Of a stretch of 64,000 bases of DNA, positions 25,857 through 34,418 are shown one piece after another. Source of the DNA: Sphingobium limneticum (GTDB taxonomy: Bacteria; Pseudomonadota; Alphaproteobacteria; Sphingomonadales; Sphingomonadaceae); contig NZ_VYPZ01000012.1 of the NCBI RefSeq assembly GCF_008710155.1, positions 1-64,000 of the forward strand, given 5' to 3'. The position numbers and the translations under genes were made by a program. The notes beneath the pieces were generated by a model, which saw nothing but the letters and a program-made list of their open reading frames with translations, did not search any database and was not told where the DNA came from. The first letter of the stretch is position 1. Every line of letters begins with the position of its first letter.

Positions 25857-27017
25857 ATGTTTCAGTCCCGCCGCCCTTCGGCGCGCAATTTTTCGGTGGC
25901 GGTCTATCTGTACCAGCCGGGCGATGGCGGGCTGGACCGCGTCGCCATACTGCTTGCCAATCATCTGCTGCGCCGGGGTGTGCCGGTCGAATTGTGGATG
26001 ACCCGCACGGACGGTGCCTGCGCGCATCTGATCGATCCGGCGCTGGCCATCCGGCAGGTGCCGACGCTGGGCGGGACGCGCCGCCTGTCGATGATCGCGC
26101 AATTTCCGGCACTGGCCACCATGGTGCGGCGCCATCGCCCGGACATCCTCTATTCCGCCGGCAATCAGAGCAATATGCTGGTGGCGCTGGCGACGCTGGG
26201 CACCGCGACCCAGGCGGTCAGCCGCATTTCCAACCCGATCGTCCGTCCCGGCCAGCATGGACCAGCTGCCTGGATGCGGCTGAAGCGCTTTCGCGCCATC
26301 GCGCGCCTCAGCGACCTGACCATCGTGATGGGTGAGCATGACCGCGCCCTGCTGGCCCAGAGCGGCGATGCGCGGTTGTTGCCGCGCCCCACCGTGACCC
26401 GCGCCATGGAGCAGGCCTGTTCGGGGCGCGCGCCGCGCCGGCCCGGCGATCCATGGCGGCTGCTGATGGTGGGGCGGCTGGCCGGGCAGAAGGATCAGGC
26501 GATGGCGCTGACGGCATTGTCGCAATTGCGCCACCATGACTGGCGTCTTACCATCGCAGGTCAGGGGCCGTTGCGCGCCGATCTGGAGCGCCAATGCGCC
26601 GCACTGGGTATAGCCGATCGGGTCGATTTCGCCGGTTTCGTGTGCGATCCCGATCGTCTAGCCGCGCTGATGGGGCAAACGGACCTGCTGCTCCAGCCGT
26701 CCCGCTGGGAAGGGCTATGCGCCACGCTGATCGAAGCGATGGCTTGCGGCGCGGATGTCGTTGCGACCGACAGCACGCCCAATATCCGCCCCTTGCTGGC
26801 CGCCGGTGGCCAGCATCCTGTGACGCCGGTGGGCGATGCAGGGGCCTTTGCTCGCGCCATAGAACGTAGCATGACCCGACCGGCACCAGCCACGATGCGA
26901 GCCGTGGCGATCCGCGATCATGGTGTCGACCGGGCGCTCGATCGCTATCTGCGCGCCTTTGAAGGACTGGCCGGCAGCCGCGTTCGCCAACCGATCCCGT
27001 CGCCGGCGCTTTCCTGA
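25857..27017 (+). CDS. Glycosyltransferase family 4, 386 aa
   Basis: A GT-B glycosyltransferase with an N-terminal acceptor half (YLYQPGDGGLDRVAILLANHL) and a C-terminal nucleotide-sugar half: LLMVGRLAGQKDQ, then the E-x7-E-like PSRWEGLCATLIEAMACG. Donor and acceptor are unknown. The ATG at 25857 has GAGGG upstream, just past the hairpin. It precedes the PqqD-like gene with a 28-bp gap, suggesting that the cassette glycosylates something as well as phosphorylating it. Confidence 0.87.
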   Translation: MFQSRRPSARNFSVAVYLYQPGDGGLDRVAILLANHLLRRGVPVELWMTRTDGACAHLIDPALAIRQVPTLGGTRRLSMIAQFPALATMVRRHRPDILYSAGNQSNMLVALATLGTATQAVSRISNPIVRPGQHGPAAWMRLKRFRAIARLSDLTIVMGEHDRALLAQSGDARLLPRPTVTRAMEQACSGRAPRRPGDPWRLLMVGRLAGQKDQAMALTALSQLRHHDWRLTIAGQGPLRADLERQCAALGIADRVDFAGFVCDPDRLAALMGQTDLLLQPSRWEGLCATLIEAMACGADVVATDSTPNIRPLLAAGGQHPVTPVGDAGAFARAIERSMTRPAPATMRAVAIRDHGVDRALDRYLRAFEGLAGSRVRQPIPSPALS

Positions 27018-27045
27018 TGCAATAGGGGCCTGATGCGTTAGGCTC

Positions 27046-27387
27046 TTGGCTACGTCTTTCGCGCTACAGCGAGTTGGACAGTGGTTTGGGGTGCCGGATT
27101 TGAACGCGACGACAGCCTATCGCCGGGATGCATCGGATGCGGTGGCGACCTGCATCCTGAACGATCTCACGCTTTTCTACCATCATCGTTCCGGCCAGAC
27201 CCATATGGTCATCAGCCCCGTGCCCGAAATCATGGAGCGCATGGACGATGGTGCGCCGGTGACGGCGCAGGCGATGCATGACCGGCTGGCGCGCGATTTT
27301 GACCTGGGACCGCAGGAGGAGGCGATAGCGGAAATCGCGGCGCATCTGGATGCGCTGGTCGTGCTGGGGCTGGTGCGCCCGGCATGA
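27046..27387 (+). CDS. PqqD-like protein of the HPr-rel-A type, up to 113 aa
   Basis: The core (ILNDLTLFYHHRSGQTHMVISPVPEIMERM, then a helical region ending LDALVVLGLVRPA) matches PqqD-family peptide-recognition (RRE-like) proteins of the predicted HPr-rel-A system. No ATG is available; possible starts are the TTG at 27046 or the GTG at 27091, and the conserved region begins after the latter. The stop overlaps the kinase ATG by 4 bases. Its expected role is to hold a peptide substrate for a partner enzyme. Confidence 0.8.
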   Translation: MATSFALQRVGQWFGVPDLNATTAYRRDASDAVATCILNDLTLFYHHRSGQTHMVISPVPEIMERMDDGAPVTAQAMHDRLARDFDLGPQEEAIAEIAAHLDALVVLGLVRPA

Positions 27388-28247
27388 GGCATCATATCAC
27401 CCTGCGCATCGGCCCGGCGACCTTCCGCATCGGGTCCGCATGGCGACAGCCGATCGAGCAATTGGCGCGGCTCTACGCCGCCTATCCCGATGTGCAGGGC
27501 GCGATTGCCGACTTCACCGTCCGTCTTCAACCGACCAGCCTGCTGCGTCGCTTCGTGCGCCCGTCCATTTTCATCACCGGCGACCATGGCCTGGCCGATG
27601 CCGCACCGATGAGCCTGGCCCATGGGTTGCTGGCCGCCGAGATGGGGATGAACCTGCAAATGGCGCTGGGTTGGCGCCGGCACCTCTTGCTTCATGCTTC
27701 CAGCGTAGAGAAAGATGGCCGCGTACTGGTGATGACCGGCGAGTCCGGGTCGGGCAAGTCGACCCTGTCGGCGCTGCTGGGCGAGCGTGGCTGGCGTTTC
27801 ATGGGCGACGAGTTCGCGCTGCTCGATTGCGACACCGGCGCGATCCTGCCCTTTCCGCGCCTCGTCAGCCTGAAGAACCGCGCGATCGACGTCGTGACCG
27901 GCGCGGTGGGGGAGGCGCGGATGGGGCCGCTGCTGACCGCCACGGCCAAGGGGGATATCCGCCATATGGTGCCGCGCGCCGACGCCGTCGCGCGCATGGA
28001 TGAAGGGGGTATGCCGGCCCTGCTGCTCTTCCCGCGCTTTGGGCACGCCGCCGATGTGCGGACTTTGGGGCAGGGTGAGATTTTCATGCGCCTGACGCAA
28101 GCCTCTACCAATTATGTCGCGATGGGCGAACCGGCCTTCACCGGCCTCACCCGTTTCGTGCGACAGGTGCCGGCACGGGCGATCGACTTCGCGTCGGGCG
28201 AGGAAGCCTTCGCCATGGTCGATCGACTGTGGGAGGAACTGGCATGA
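27384..28247 (+). CDS. HprK-related kinase A, 287 aa
   Basis: Related to HPr serine kinases. LLHASSVEKDGR precedes Walker A GESGSGKST (119-127), and GDEFALLD matches the HprK acidic region. It lacks the N-terminal regulatory domain of true HprK. Relatives phosphorylate the C-terminal residue of some lasso peptides. It overlaps both neighbours by 4 bases, so PqqD-like protein, kinase and nucleotidyltransferase are probably made together. The substrate is unknown. Confidence 0.86.
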   Translation: MRHHITLRIGPATFRIGSAWRQPIEQLARLYAAYPDVQGAIADFTVRLQPTSLLRRFVRPSIFITGDHGLADAAPMSLAHGLLAAEMGMNLQMALGWRRHLLLHASSVEKDGRVLVMTGESGSGKSTLSALLGERGWRFMGDEFALLDCDTGAILPFPRLVSLKNRAIDVVTGAVGEARMGPLLTATAKGDIRHMVPRADAVARMDEGGMPALLLFPRFGHAADVRTLGQGEIFMRLTQASTNYVAMGEPAFTGLTRFVRQVPARAIDFASGEEAFAMVDRLWEELA

Positions 28248-29233
28248 GCGCGGCCCTGCTGGTGCAGGTGCTGCGCGATCCGGCGCAGTCCGGGCGGCTG
28301 GACGCGGAGGGGTGGAACCGCCTGCTCGCCGCCGCGCGGGCCGAGCGGCTGATCGGGACGCTGGCCTATCGGCTGGACGATGTCGCCGTGCCCGACGCGG
28401 CGCGGCTGGTCCTGACGGATGCGAAGCGCGACACTGCACGGGAAGGGCAGCAGGCGCTGTGGGAAGCGGACCGCGCGGCTGATGCGATGCGCGGACTGGA
28501 TGTGAAGCCCATATTGCTCAAGGGCACGGCCTATGTCGCGGCCGATCTGCGCGCGGGGCAGGGGCGCTTCATCGGCGATCTCGACATCCTCGTGCCGCGC
28601 AACGCCATGCCGGCGGTGGAGCGGGCGCTGATCGCGGCCGGGTGGGAATGGGTCAAGGAAGACCCCTATGACGAAGCCTATTATCGGCAGTGGATGCACG
28701 AACTGCCGCCGATGATCCATGTCGAGCGTGATCGGATGATCGATGTGCATCACACCGTCCTGCCGCTGACCGCGCGGCAGACGCCCGAGGCCGCCGCGAT
28801 GATCGCGGATGCCATACCCATAGCCAATGGGTTATATATTTTGTCGGCCGAGGACCGGATCGTCCATTCGGCCGCCCATATGCTGGCCGATGGCGATATG
28901 CAGGGGGGCTTGCGCAATCTTTGGGATATACACTGCCTGCTGCCCGATGCCGATCCTGCCGCACTGGATGCGCGGGCCGCACGCCATGGTCTGGCCCGCC
29001 ATGTGGGGCAGGCACGACGGCTGGCGGGCGCGCTCTATGGTGATGGCGCGCGGCTGACGCTGTGGGACCGGCTGGTCCGGGCGCGGCTGCTGGCGCGCAA
29101 CGGCTGGGGACAGGAGAGCCGGAAGTTGCTGGTCTTCGCTTTCTATATCCGTTCGCATTGGTTGCGGATGCCGCCGGCCATGCTGATGCGCCACCTGTGG
29201 AACAAATGGCGCAAGGGGCACCGCCCGCAATAA
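28244..29233 (+). CDS. Nucleotidyltransferase family protein (NTP_transf_5-like), 329 aa
   Basis: A predicted nucleotidyltransferase of the uncharacterised family that accompanies HprK-related kinases. The active-site motif is GDLDILV at 111-117 after LLKGTAYVAA. A helical region with HSAAHMLADGDMQGGLRNLWDIHCLL follows. The ATG at 28244 overlaps the kinase stop. Homologues beside lasso-peptide kinases are thought to add further groups to the phosphorylated peptide, but the reaction here is unknown. Confidence 0.83.
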   Translation: MSAALLVQVLRDPAQSGRLDAEGWNRLLAAARAERLIGTLAYRLDDVAVPDAARLVLTDAKRDTAREGQQALWEADRAADAMRGLDVKPILLKGTAYVAADLRAGQGRFIGDLDILVPRNAMPAVERALIAAGWEWVKEDPYDEAYYRQWMHELPPMIHVERDRMIDVHHTVLPLTARQTPEAAAMIADAIPIANGLYILSAEDRIVHSAAHMLADGDMQGGLRNLWDIHCLLPDADPAALDARAARHGLARHVGQARRLAGALYGDGARLTLWDRLVRARLLARNGWGQESRKLLVFAFYIRSHWLRMPPAMLMRHLWNKWRKGHRPQ

Positions 29234-29350
29234 TGACAGCCGTGCGTCGGCGCGATGACGGGATCTGACTTGCAACTTTAACCGCGCTGCCATCGCGCGG
29301 ACATGGGCATGACCCATGGGCGGGCTAGGCCCTGTTCAGGGGTCTTCATC

Positions 29351-30430
29351 ATGTTCAAACCAGCGCGCGCTTTATTGTTTGCGAGCCTGACGGCCTTGCT
29401 GGCCGCCAGCTCGCCCAGTGCCAGTTCGCCTGGCGATCTGCGCAGGGCGTCGCTGCCCGCTGCATCGGCCGACCTGCCGCTGTCCATCATGACCTATAAT
29501 GTCATGGGCCTGCCCTGGCCGGTCGCTTTCGGCCGGGACGAGGCATTGGGGCGGATCGCCGATCGGCTGGCGGGCCTGCGCGCCGAGGGGCATCAGCCCC
29601 ATATCGTCCTGATCCAGGAAGGCTTCGTTGCCGATGCGGCGCAGTTCGCGCAGCGCGCCGGCTATGCCCATGTGGCGGCCGGGCCGGACAGGGCGATGCG
29701 CAGCGCGTTCCCGGCCACGGCGACCGATCAAGCCTATCTGCGCGCGGCGCGTTGGGACCGGGGCGAAACGCTGAGCAAGCAGTTGAACAGCGGCCTCATC
29801 ATCCTGTCCGATTATCCGATCGTCGCGGTCGATCGGATCGCCTATCCCGCCTTCGCCTGCGCAGGGTTCGACTGCCTGGCCAACAAGGGCGCGATGATCG
29901 CCCATCTGCGCGTGCCGGGCATCGACCGACCGGTCGCGGTGGTGAATACGCACCTCAATGCGCGCAAGGCGGCGGGCGTGTCGATCGCCCGTTCGCTCAG
30001 GGCCTTCGATCGGCAGGCGGGACTGCTCGCCGGCTTTGTCGCGCGCCATGTGCCGCGCGACCGAACCCTTTTGCTGGGCGGTGACCTCAATATCGGCGGG
30101 GACGCGCACCGCATCCGCACCTTCTTCGCACACTGGAATCGCGCCGGCCTGAACTTCGTCGCAACCTCGCTCGGCGGCAGCCGTCAGGCGAAGGCGCAGG
30201 CGCTGCTGGCCGATCCGGCGGACCGGCGCGATCTGGACGAAACGGTGCTGCGGTCCAAGGACTGGACCTTCGCCCGCGCCGAAGATGGCGCGCCGATGAC
30301 GGTGGCGGCCGCACAGATAGCGTTCGGCGGCCCGGCCAACCAGCGCCTGTCCGATCATGTGGGCTATGCGATCGGCTATGCGACGTCCCAGGCCCGGCCA
30401 GTGCGTTTTGCCGATGCGGGAGGGCGCTGA
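29351..30430 (+). CDS. Secreted endonuclease/exonuclease/phosphatase-family hydrolase, 359 aa
   Basis: A member of the DNase I-like metal-dependent fold, with closest resemblance to bacterial sphingomyelinase/phosphodiesterase types. A signal peptide covers about residues 1-24 (ALLFASLTALLAAS). The motifs are IMTYNVMGLPWP, VLIQEGF (Glu metal ligand), VVNTHLNARK, LLGGDLNIGGD and the terminal SDHVGY. I chose the ATG at 29351. The stop overlaps the next gene by one base. The substrate could be a phospholipid, sphingolipid or nucleic acid. Confidence 0.82.
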   Translation: MFKPARALLFASLTALLAASSPSASSPGDLRRASLPAASADLPLSIMTYNVMGLPWPVAFGRDEALGRIADRLAGLRAEGHQPHIVLIQEGFVADAAQFAQRAGYAHVAAGPDRAMRSAFPATATDQAYLRAARWDRGETLSKQLNSGLIILSDYPIVAVDRIAYPAFACAGFDCLANKGAMIAHLRVPGIDRPVAVVNTHLNARKAAGVSIARSLRAFDRQAGLLAGFVARHVPRDRTLLLGGDLNIGGDAHRIRTFFAHWNRAGLNFVATSLGGSRQAKAQALLADPADRRDLDETVLRSKDWTFARAEDGAPMTVAAAQIAFGGPANQRLSDHVGYAIGYATSQARPVRFADAGGR

Positions 30431-31566
30431 TGCGCCGTCTTCTGCCCGCCCTGCTGACGACGGCCTTGTTGCCAGGGTCGGCCATGGCGGATTCCTTTTG
30501 GCCGGATCATGCCGGTTTCGCGCTGCGTCCGCGCATCAATTTCTCGGTCCGTCCCGCGCCGCAATTGCCCTTTGCCCAACGGCCCGCGCGCATCTACGCG
30601 ATCGAGTGGACGCCGTTGTCGGCCCAGCCGGCCGACCTGCATCTGACTTTGCAACGCCGCCGTCAGCGCGTTGCTGCGCTGATTGCCGGGCGTACCGATT
30701 ACCAGCCGCGCAGCAGTGTCCGGATGGTCGACGTGCGGATGGATATGCCGCAAGTCGACGATCGGCTGTCAGCGACCATCGGGTGGCAGGCGGCCAAGTT
30801 CAGCAACAAGGCGGTCAATGCCACATCGCCTTACAGCCGCGACGATCTGCGCGTGCGCGACGATTTCGTGCCGTCCGCGCATATGGCCTTTGCCGCTACG
30901 CCGCGTCTGGCGCTGACGGCCGATTATCGCGAAACGGTGCGCGCCTATGCCGATATCGGGACGATCGGTGCGCTGGGGCTGGACCAGCCTTCCTATCGGG
31001 CGTTGCGTAATGCGCTGCGGCCGGAGCGGGACAGCCGCACCCGCATCGGCCTGCGTTGGGCCGCGACGTCGGCGCTGCGGCTGGATGCCGGCGCCTATGG
31101 TGGGCATGTGCGCGACAGGCTGGCCTTTGTCGAACGGGGTTATTTTCCGGCTAATCTGGGGTCTGCGCAATTGACGGGCATGGCGCTGGAGGCGCGGCAC
31201 AGCCTTACGCCGACACTGCATTGGGGGTTGCGCTATGACCGGGCGCGGATCGACCCGGATCAGGGCGTTGGACTGACGGAAGAGCGGCTGGCGGTACAGG
31301 GCGAATGGCGTCACGGCCCGTGGCGCTGCGCCATGCAGGCCGCGCGCACCAGCGGTTCGGCCTGGGGGCAGGGCGCGGAGCGGCTGCGAGTAGAAGGCGG
31401 TATCGACTATATGCCCGCCGGTCCGCGCGCGCCGCGCATCGGCCTGCATTTGAGCGATCCCGATCGGCTGATGACTGGCCGGCTGGCGGACCAGCCCTTG
31501 TCCGGCCCGGTGCGTGCCGTCGATCAGGCGCGGGCTTTGATGCTCAGCGCTGCCTTGCGCTGGTAA
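30430..31566 (+). CDS. Outer-membrane beta-barrel protein (TonB-receptor-like barrel without plug), 378 aa
   Basis: A signal peptide (about 1-20, ending SAMAD) is followed by alternating amphipathic strands such as TRIGLRWAATSALRLDAGAYGGHV. The chain ends in Trp (SAALRW), as outer-membrane barrels do. Stretches like DDLRVRDDFVPSAHMAFAAT resemble the barrel part of TonB-dependent receptors, but no plug domain or TonB box is seen. It is coupled to the hydrolase gene upstream (TGATG) and probably works with it at the cell surface. Confidence 0.7.
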   Translation: MRRLLPALLTTALLPGSAMADSFWPDHAGFALRPRINFSVRPAPQLPFAQRPARIYAIEWTPLSAQPADLHLTLQRRRQRVAALIAGRTDYQPRSSVRMVDVRMDMPQVDDRLSATIGWQAAKFSNKAVNATSPYSRDDLRVRDDFVPSAHMAFAATPRLALTADYRETVRAYADIGTIGALGLDQPSYRALRNALRPERDSRTRIGLRWAATSALRLDAGAYGGHVRDRLAFVERGYFPANLGSAQLTGMALEARHSLTPTLHWGLRYDRARIDPDQGVGLTEERLAVQGEWRHGPWRCAMQAARTSGSAWGQGAERLRVEGGIDYMPAGPRAPRIGLHLSDPDRLMTGRLADQPLSGPVRAVDQARALMLSAALRW

Positions 31567-31644
31567 TCGGCCGATAGCCGGGCCGTCCTTTTTCTGTAGC
31601 ATTGCCTGCCTATCGGCATGGGCTTGCGACACGGGGATAACGCA

Positions 31645-32460
31645 ATGCGGTATGGAATGAAGATGATGGCGCTGATGATTGGCGGGATCGCCGGCATGGC
31701 GCAGGCGCAGGATGCCGACGCGCCGTCGCCCGCTCCATCGCCCGTCTCGTTGCGCCTGCCTGCGCCTGAAGCGCATCAGGGCGTCGCGTCGGATGGCGTT
31801 CACGTCTATGCGATCGACAATGACCGGATCGGCAAATATGTCATCGCCACCGGGCAGCGCATCGCGCAATGGCAGGGTGAACGGCGCCTGTTCCCGCACA
31901 TGAACAGTTGCACCGTGGCGGGCCGCGAACTTGTCTGCGCCGCGTCCAACTATCCCGCCGTGCCGCAAACCAGCGCGATCGAGATTTTCGACACCAAGAC
32001 GCTGCGCCATGTACGCACCGTCAGCCTGGGCTTTGGTCCCGGTTCGTTGACCGTACTGGATCGTCATGCCGGCAAATGGTGGGCGGTCTACGCCAATTAT
32101 GCCGGCAAGGGTGGTGAGCCGAACCGCGACTATCGCTACACATTGCTGGTGCGGATGGACGATGCGTTTCGGCAGGAGGCGGCCTGGACCTTCCCGCAAC
32201 AGGTGCTGGCCCGCTTCGCGCCGTTCAGCTGTTCGGGCGCCAGCTGGAGCCAGGATGGTCGCCTCTATGTGACCGGCCATGACCGGCCCGAAATGTACGA
32301 GCTGGCCTTGCCGGACGCCGGGTCCGTGCTGGAATGGAAACGCACCATCGGCATCGCTTCGCCGGGGCAGGCGATTGATTGGGATCCGAAAGTGGCGGGC
32401 CGTATCTGGTCGGTCGATCGCAAGCAGACGACGCTGGTTGCCAGCGATATCGCGGACTAG
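31645..32460 (+). CDS. Periplasmic beta-propeller-like protein, 271 aa
   Basis: The N-terminus has a signal peptide (MALMIGGIAGMAQAQ). The mature protein shows repeated short strand units such as GVASDGVHVYAIDN, SAIEIFDTKTLRHVRTV and WSQDGRLYVTGHDRPEMYELAL, like YVTN/NHL propellers. No catalytic motif is evident. It lies 78 bp past the barrel gene on the same strand. The stop overlaps by 4 bases the end of convergent tetR-type gene 32457. Confidence 0.65.
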   Translation: MRYGMKMMALMIGGIAGMAQAQDADAPSPAPSPVSLRLPAPEAHQGVASDGVHVYAIDNDRIGKYVIATGQRIAQWQGERRLFPHMNSCTVAGRELVCAASNYPAVPQTSAIEIFDTKTLRHVRTVSLGFGPGSLTVLDRHAGKWWAVYANYAGKGGEPNRDYRYTLLVRMDDAFRQEAAWTFPQQVLARFAPFSCSGASWSQDGRLYVTGHDRPEMYELALPDAGSVLEWKRTIGIASPGQAIDWDPKVAGRIWSVDRKQTTLVASDIAD

Positions 32461-33050
32461 TCTGCACGCAGCATCGCGGCGATCGCCAGTGCCGCGATAT
32501 CGGCGACGGCGATCAGGCGCTCGGTCGAATGGCCAGCGCGGGCATCGGCGGACATGCCGGACATGATAGCCGCCACATAATCCGCCAGCGCATCCGCGCG
32601 GTCGGGATGGGTGCGCGCGATGACGGCGCGCAGTTGCTGCACGCTGGCCGCCTTGCAAGTGCGTGCGCGGCAGGCCGCGTCGGCGTCCGTGCTGCGTTCC
32701 CCCTCCAGCACCAAGCATCCCGCCGCTGCCGGATCGGCCGAATAGATGCGGGCCGCCCTGTGCAACAGATCGGCCAACGCCTCGGCCGGAGCGGTGGCGG
32801 GCACTGCAAGCGGTTCGGTCAGCGGCGACGTGCGCGAATAGCGGTCCAGCACCTCAGCATAAAGGGCCGCCTTGCTGCCAAATGCAGCATAGAGACTGGG
32901 CGGGTTGATGCCCATCATGTCGGCTAGCGCGGCCACGCCGACTCCTTCATACCCATGTGCGTGGAACAGTGTCTGCGCCTGATCGAGTGCGGTTTCCCGA
33001 TCGAAAGCACGGGGGCGTCCACGGCCTCTGGTTTTTATTTTATCACTCAC
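32457..33050 (-). CDS. bdcR: TetR-family regulator, BdcR-like, 197 aa
   Basis: The N-terminal helix-turn-helix (FHAHGYEGVGVAALADMMGINPPSLYAAFGSKAALY) follows the GRGRPRAFD lead typical of the group. The C-terminal part with GCLVLEGERSTDADAACRART and the MSGMSADARAGHS region matches the E. coli BdcR type. It diverges from a BdcA-like dehydrogenase with a 72-bp AT-rich gap, which holds repeated ATCACT-containing sequences that may be its operator. The gene symbol is by homology and pairing. Confidence 0.82.
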   Translation of the reverse strand: MSDKIKTRGRGRPRAFDRETALDQAQTLFHAHGYEGVGVAALADMMGINPPSLYAAFGSKAALYAEVLDRYSRTSPLTEPLAVPATAPAEALADLLHRAARIYSADPAAAGCLVLEGERSTDADAACRARTCKAASVQQLRAVIARTHPDRADALADYVAAIMSGMSADARAGHSTERLIAVADIAALAIAAMLRAD

Positions 33051-33122
33051 TACAAAAATCCTTGAAGCGACCTTTTGCTAATTTATATAGCGATCACTAA
33101 TCATTTCTCAAGGAACTGGATC

Positions 33123-33836
33123 ATGACAGACTTCACCGGAAAGAAAGCGCTCGTCATCGGCGGCAGCCGCGGCATCGGTGCCGCGATCGTTCGCCGCTTT
33201 GCCAAGGATGGTGCGAACGTCACCTTCACCTATGCCGGATCGCATGACGCGGCGCAGGCACTCGCCACCGAAACCGGATCGGCCGCCGTGCGGTCGGACG
33301 CGTCGGACCGGGATGTTACCGTGCAGACGGTCGCCGAGCAGGGGCCGCTCGACATATTGGTCGTCAACGCCGGTATCGGCATTCTCGGCAACGCGCTGGA
33401 ACTGGATGCCGACGCGATCGACCGGATGATCGACATCAATGTTCGTGCGCCCTATCATGCGGCGGTCGAAGCGGCGCGGCAGATGCCCGAAGGCGGTCGG
33501 ATCATCGTGATCGGGTCGGTCAATGGCGACCGCATGCCCTTTGCCGGCGGCGCGGCCTATGCGCTGACCAAATCCGCCCTGCAGGGGCTGGCCCGTGGTC
33601 TGGCGCGTGATTTCGGCCCGCGCGGCATCACCGTCAACATCGTGCAGCCCGGGCCGACCGATACCGATCTGAACCCGTCGGATGGGCCCATGGCCGGGAT
33701 GATGCATGATTTCATGGCCATTCGCCGTCATGCCACCAGCGAAGAAATTGCCGGCCTGACCGCCTATCTGGCCGGACCGGAAGCCAGCATCATCACCGGG
33801 GCGATGCACACGATCGACGGCGGCTTCGGGGCGTAA
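33123..33836 (+). CDS. bdcA: SDR oxidoreductase, BdcA-like, 237 aa
   Basis: A short-chain dehydrogenase/reductase very like E. coli BdcA, reported there to bind c-di-GMP and promote biofilm dispersal. The cofactor motif GGSRGIGAAIVRRF, NAG, the catalytic Ser (IGSVNGDR) and YALTK are present, and the C-terminus GAMHTIDGGFGA is typical. I chose the ATG at 33123, which has CAAGGA upstream. Together with the divergent BdcR-like regulator this forms the known pair. Confidence 0.85.
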   Translation: MTDFTGKKALVIGGSRGIGAAIVRRFAKDGANVTFTYAGSHDAAQALATETGSAAVRSDASDRDVTVQTVAEQGPLDILVVNAGIGILGNALELDADAIDRMIDINVRAPYHAAVEAARQMPEGGRIIVIGSVNGDRMPFAGGAAYALTKSALQGLARGLARDFGPRGITVNIVQPGPTDTDLNPSDGPMAGMMHDFMAIRRHATSEEIAGLTAYLAGPEASIITGAMHTIDGGFGA

Positions 33837-33860
33837 ACGGCGTCCGCCGGACGGTGATGG

Positions 33861-34247
33861 TCAGGCGGCGATGCCCGGCGGCTGAAGGTCGTCGGACATC
33901 AGCCACATTTCCGCCGGCAATTGCGAGGAGAACACGCCGACGATCGCCTTGCCCAGGCGCGCGCGGACATACATTTTGTCCGCGACGTCTGCGACCAATA
34001 TGGCGACGCGGTCCGTCGGTTGATAGGTGCGCTCCATATGCTCCAATATGCGCGCTTCCGTCTCGCGCGCCTGGCGCTGGGCTTCCGTCACATCGGACAG
34101 GATGCGAATGGGCAGGTCATTGCGCCGTCTGTCCGCGATGATGAGGCTCAGATGCGTATAATGGCGATCGACATCGGCGATCGACCATAGGCCCGTCGCG
34201 TGGACAAAAATGATTCCGTCAGGATCGTCCAGTTCGCATGCGATCAT
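33861..34247 (-). CDS. Hypothetical protein, possibly SpoIIAA/STAS-like, 128 aa
   Basis: The product starts MIACELDDPDGIIFVHATG and has alternating strands and helices (IRILSDVTEAQRQARETEARILEHMERTY, then DRVAILVAD). This recalls small SpoIIAA-like or STAS-like proteins, though no diagnostic motif is present. The ATG at 34247 has AAGGTG upstream. It stands alone, convergent with bdcA, and has 171 bp of AT-rich DNA behind its start. Confidence 0.6.
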   Translation of the reverse strand: MIACELDDPDGIIFVHATGLWSIADVDRHYTHLSLIIADRRRNDLPIRILSDVTEAQRQARETEARILEHMERTYQPTDRVAILVADVADKMYVRARLGKAIVGVFSSQLPAEMWLMSDDLQPPGIAA

Positions 34248-34418
34248 AAGACACCTTGTGGTAACACAGCGAACATAACCCAAATCAAGTTAACACGGCA
34301 AACGCCTTTACCGAATCATGACAGAAAAATTGGCGCTCCACTCATGACAAATGCTGTTCTGGATTTCCAAAATCGCGGGGACGGCGCGCATTAAGGCTGC
34401 GTCGCCCCCGCATGTTTT

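Noticed and set aside
25303..29233. Complete lasso-peptide biosynthesis cluster
   Set aside because: There is no asparagine-synthetase-like cyclase and no transglutaminase-like leader peptidase; only tailoring-type genes are present.
30769..32718. 649-codon open frame on the minus strand
   Set aside because: It is antisense to the barrel and propeller genes, both of which have signal peptides and sensible protein patterns.
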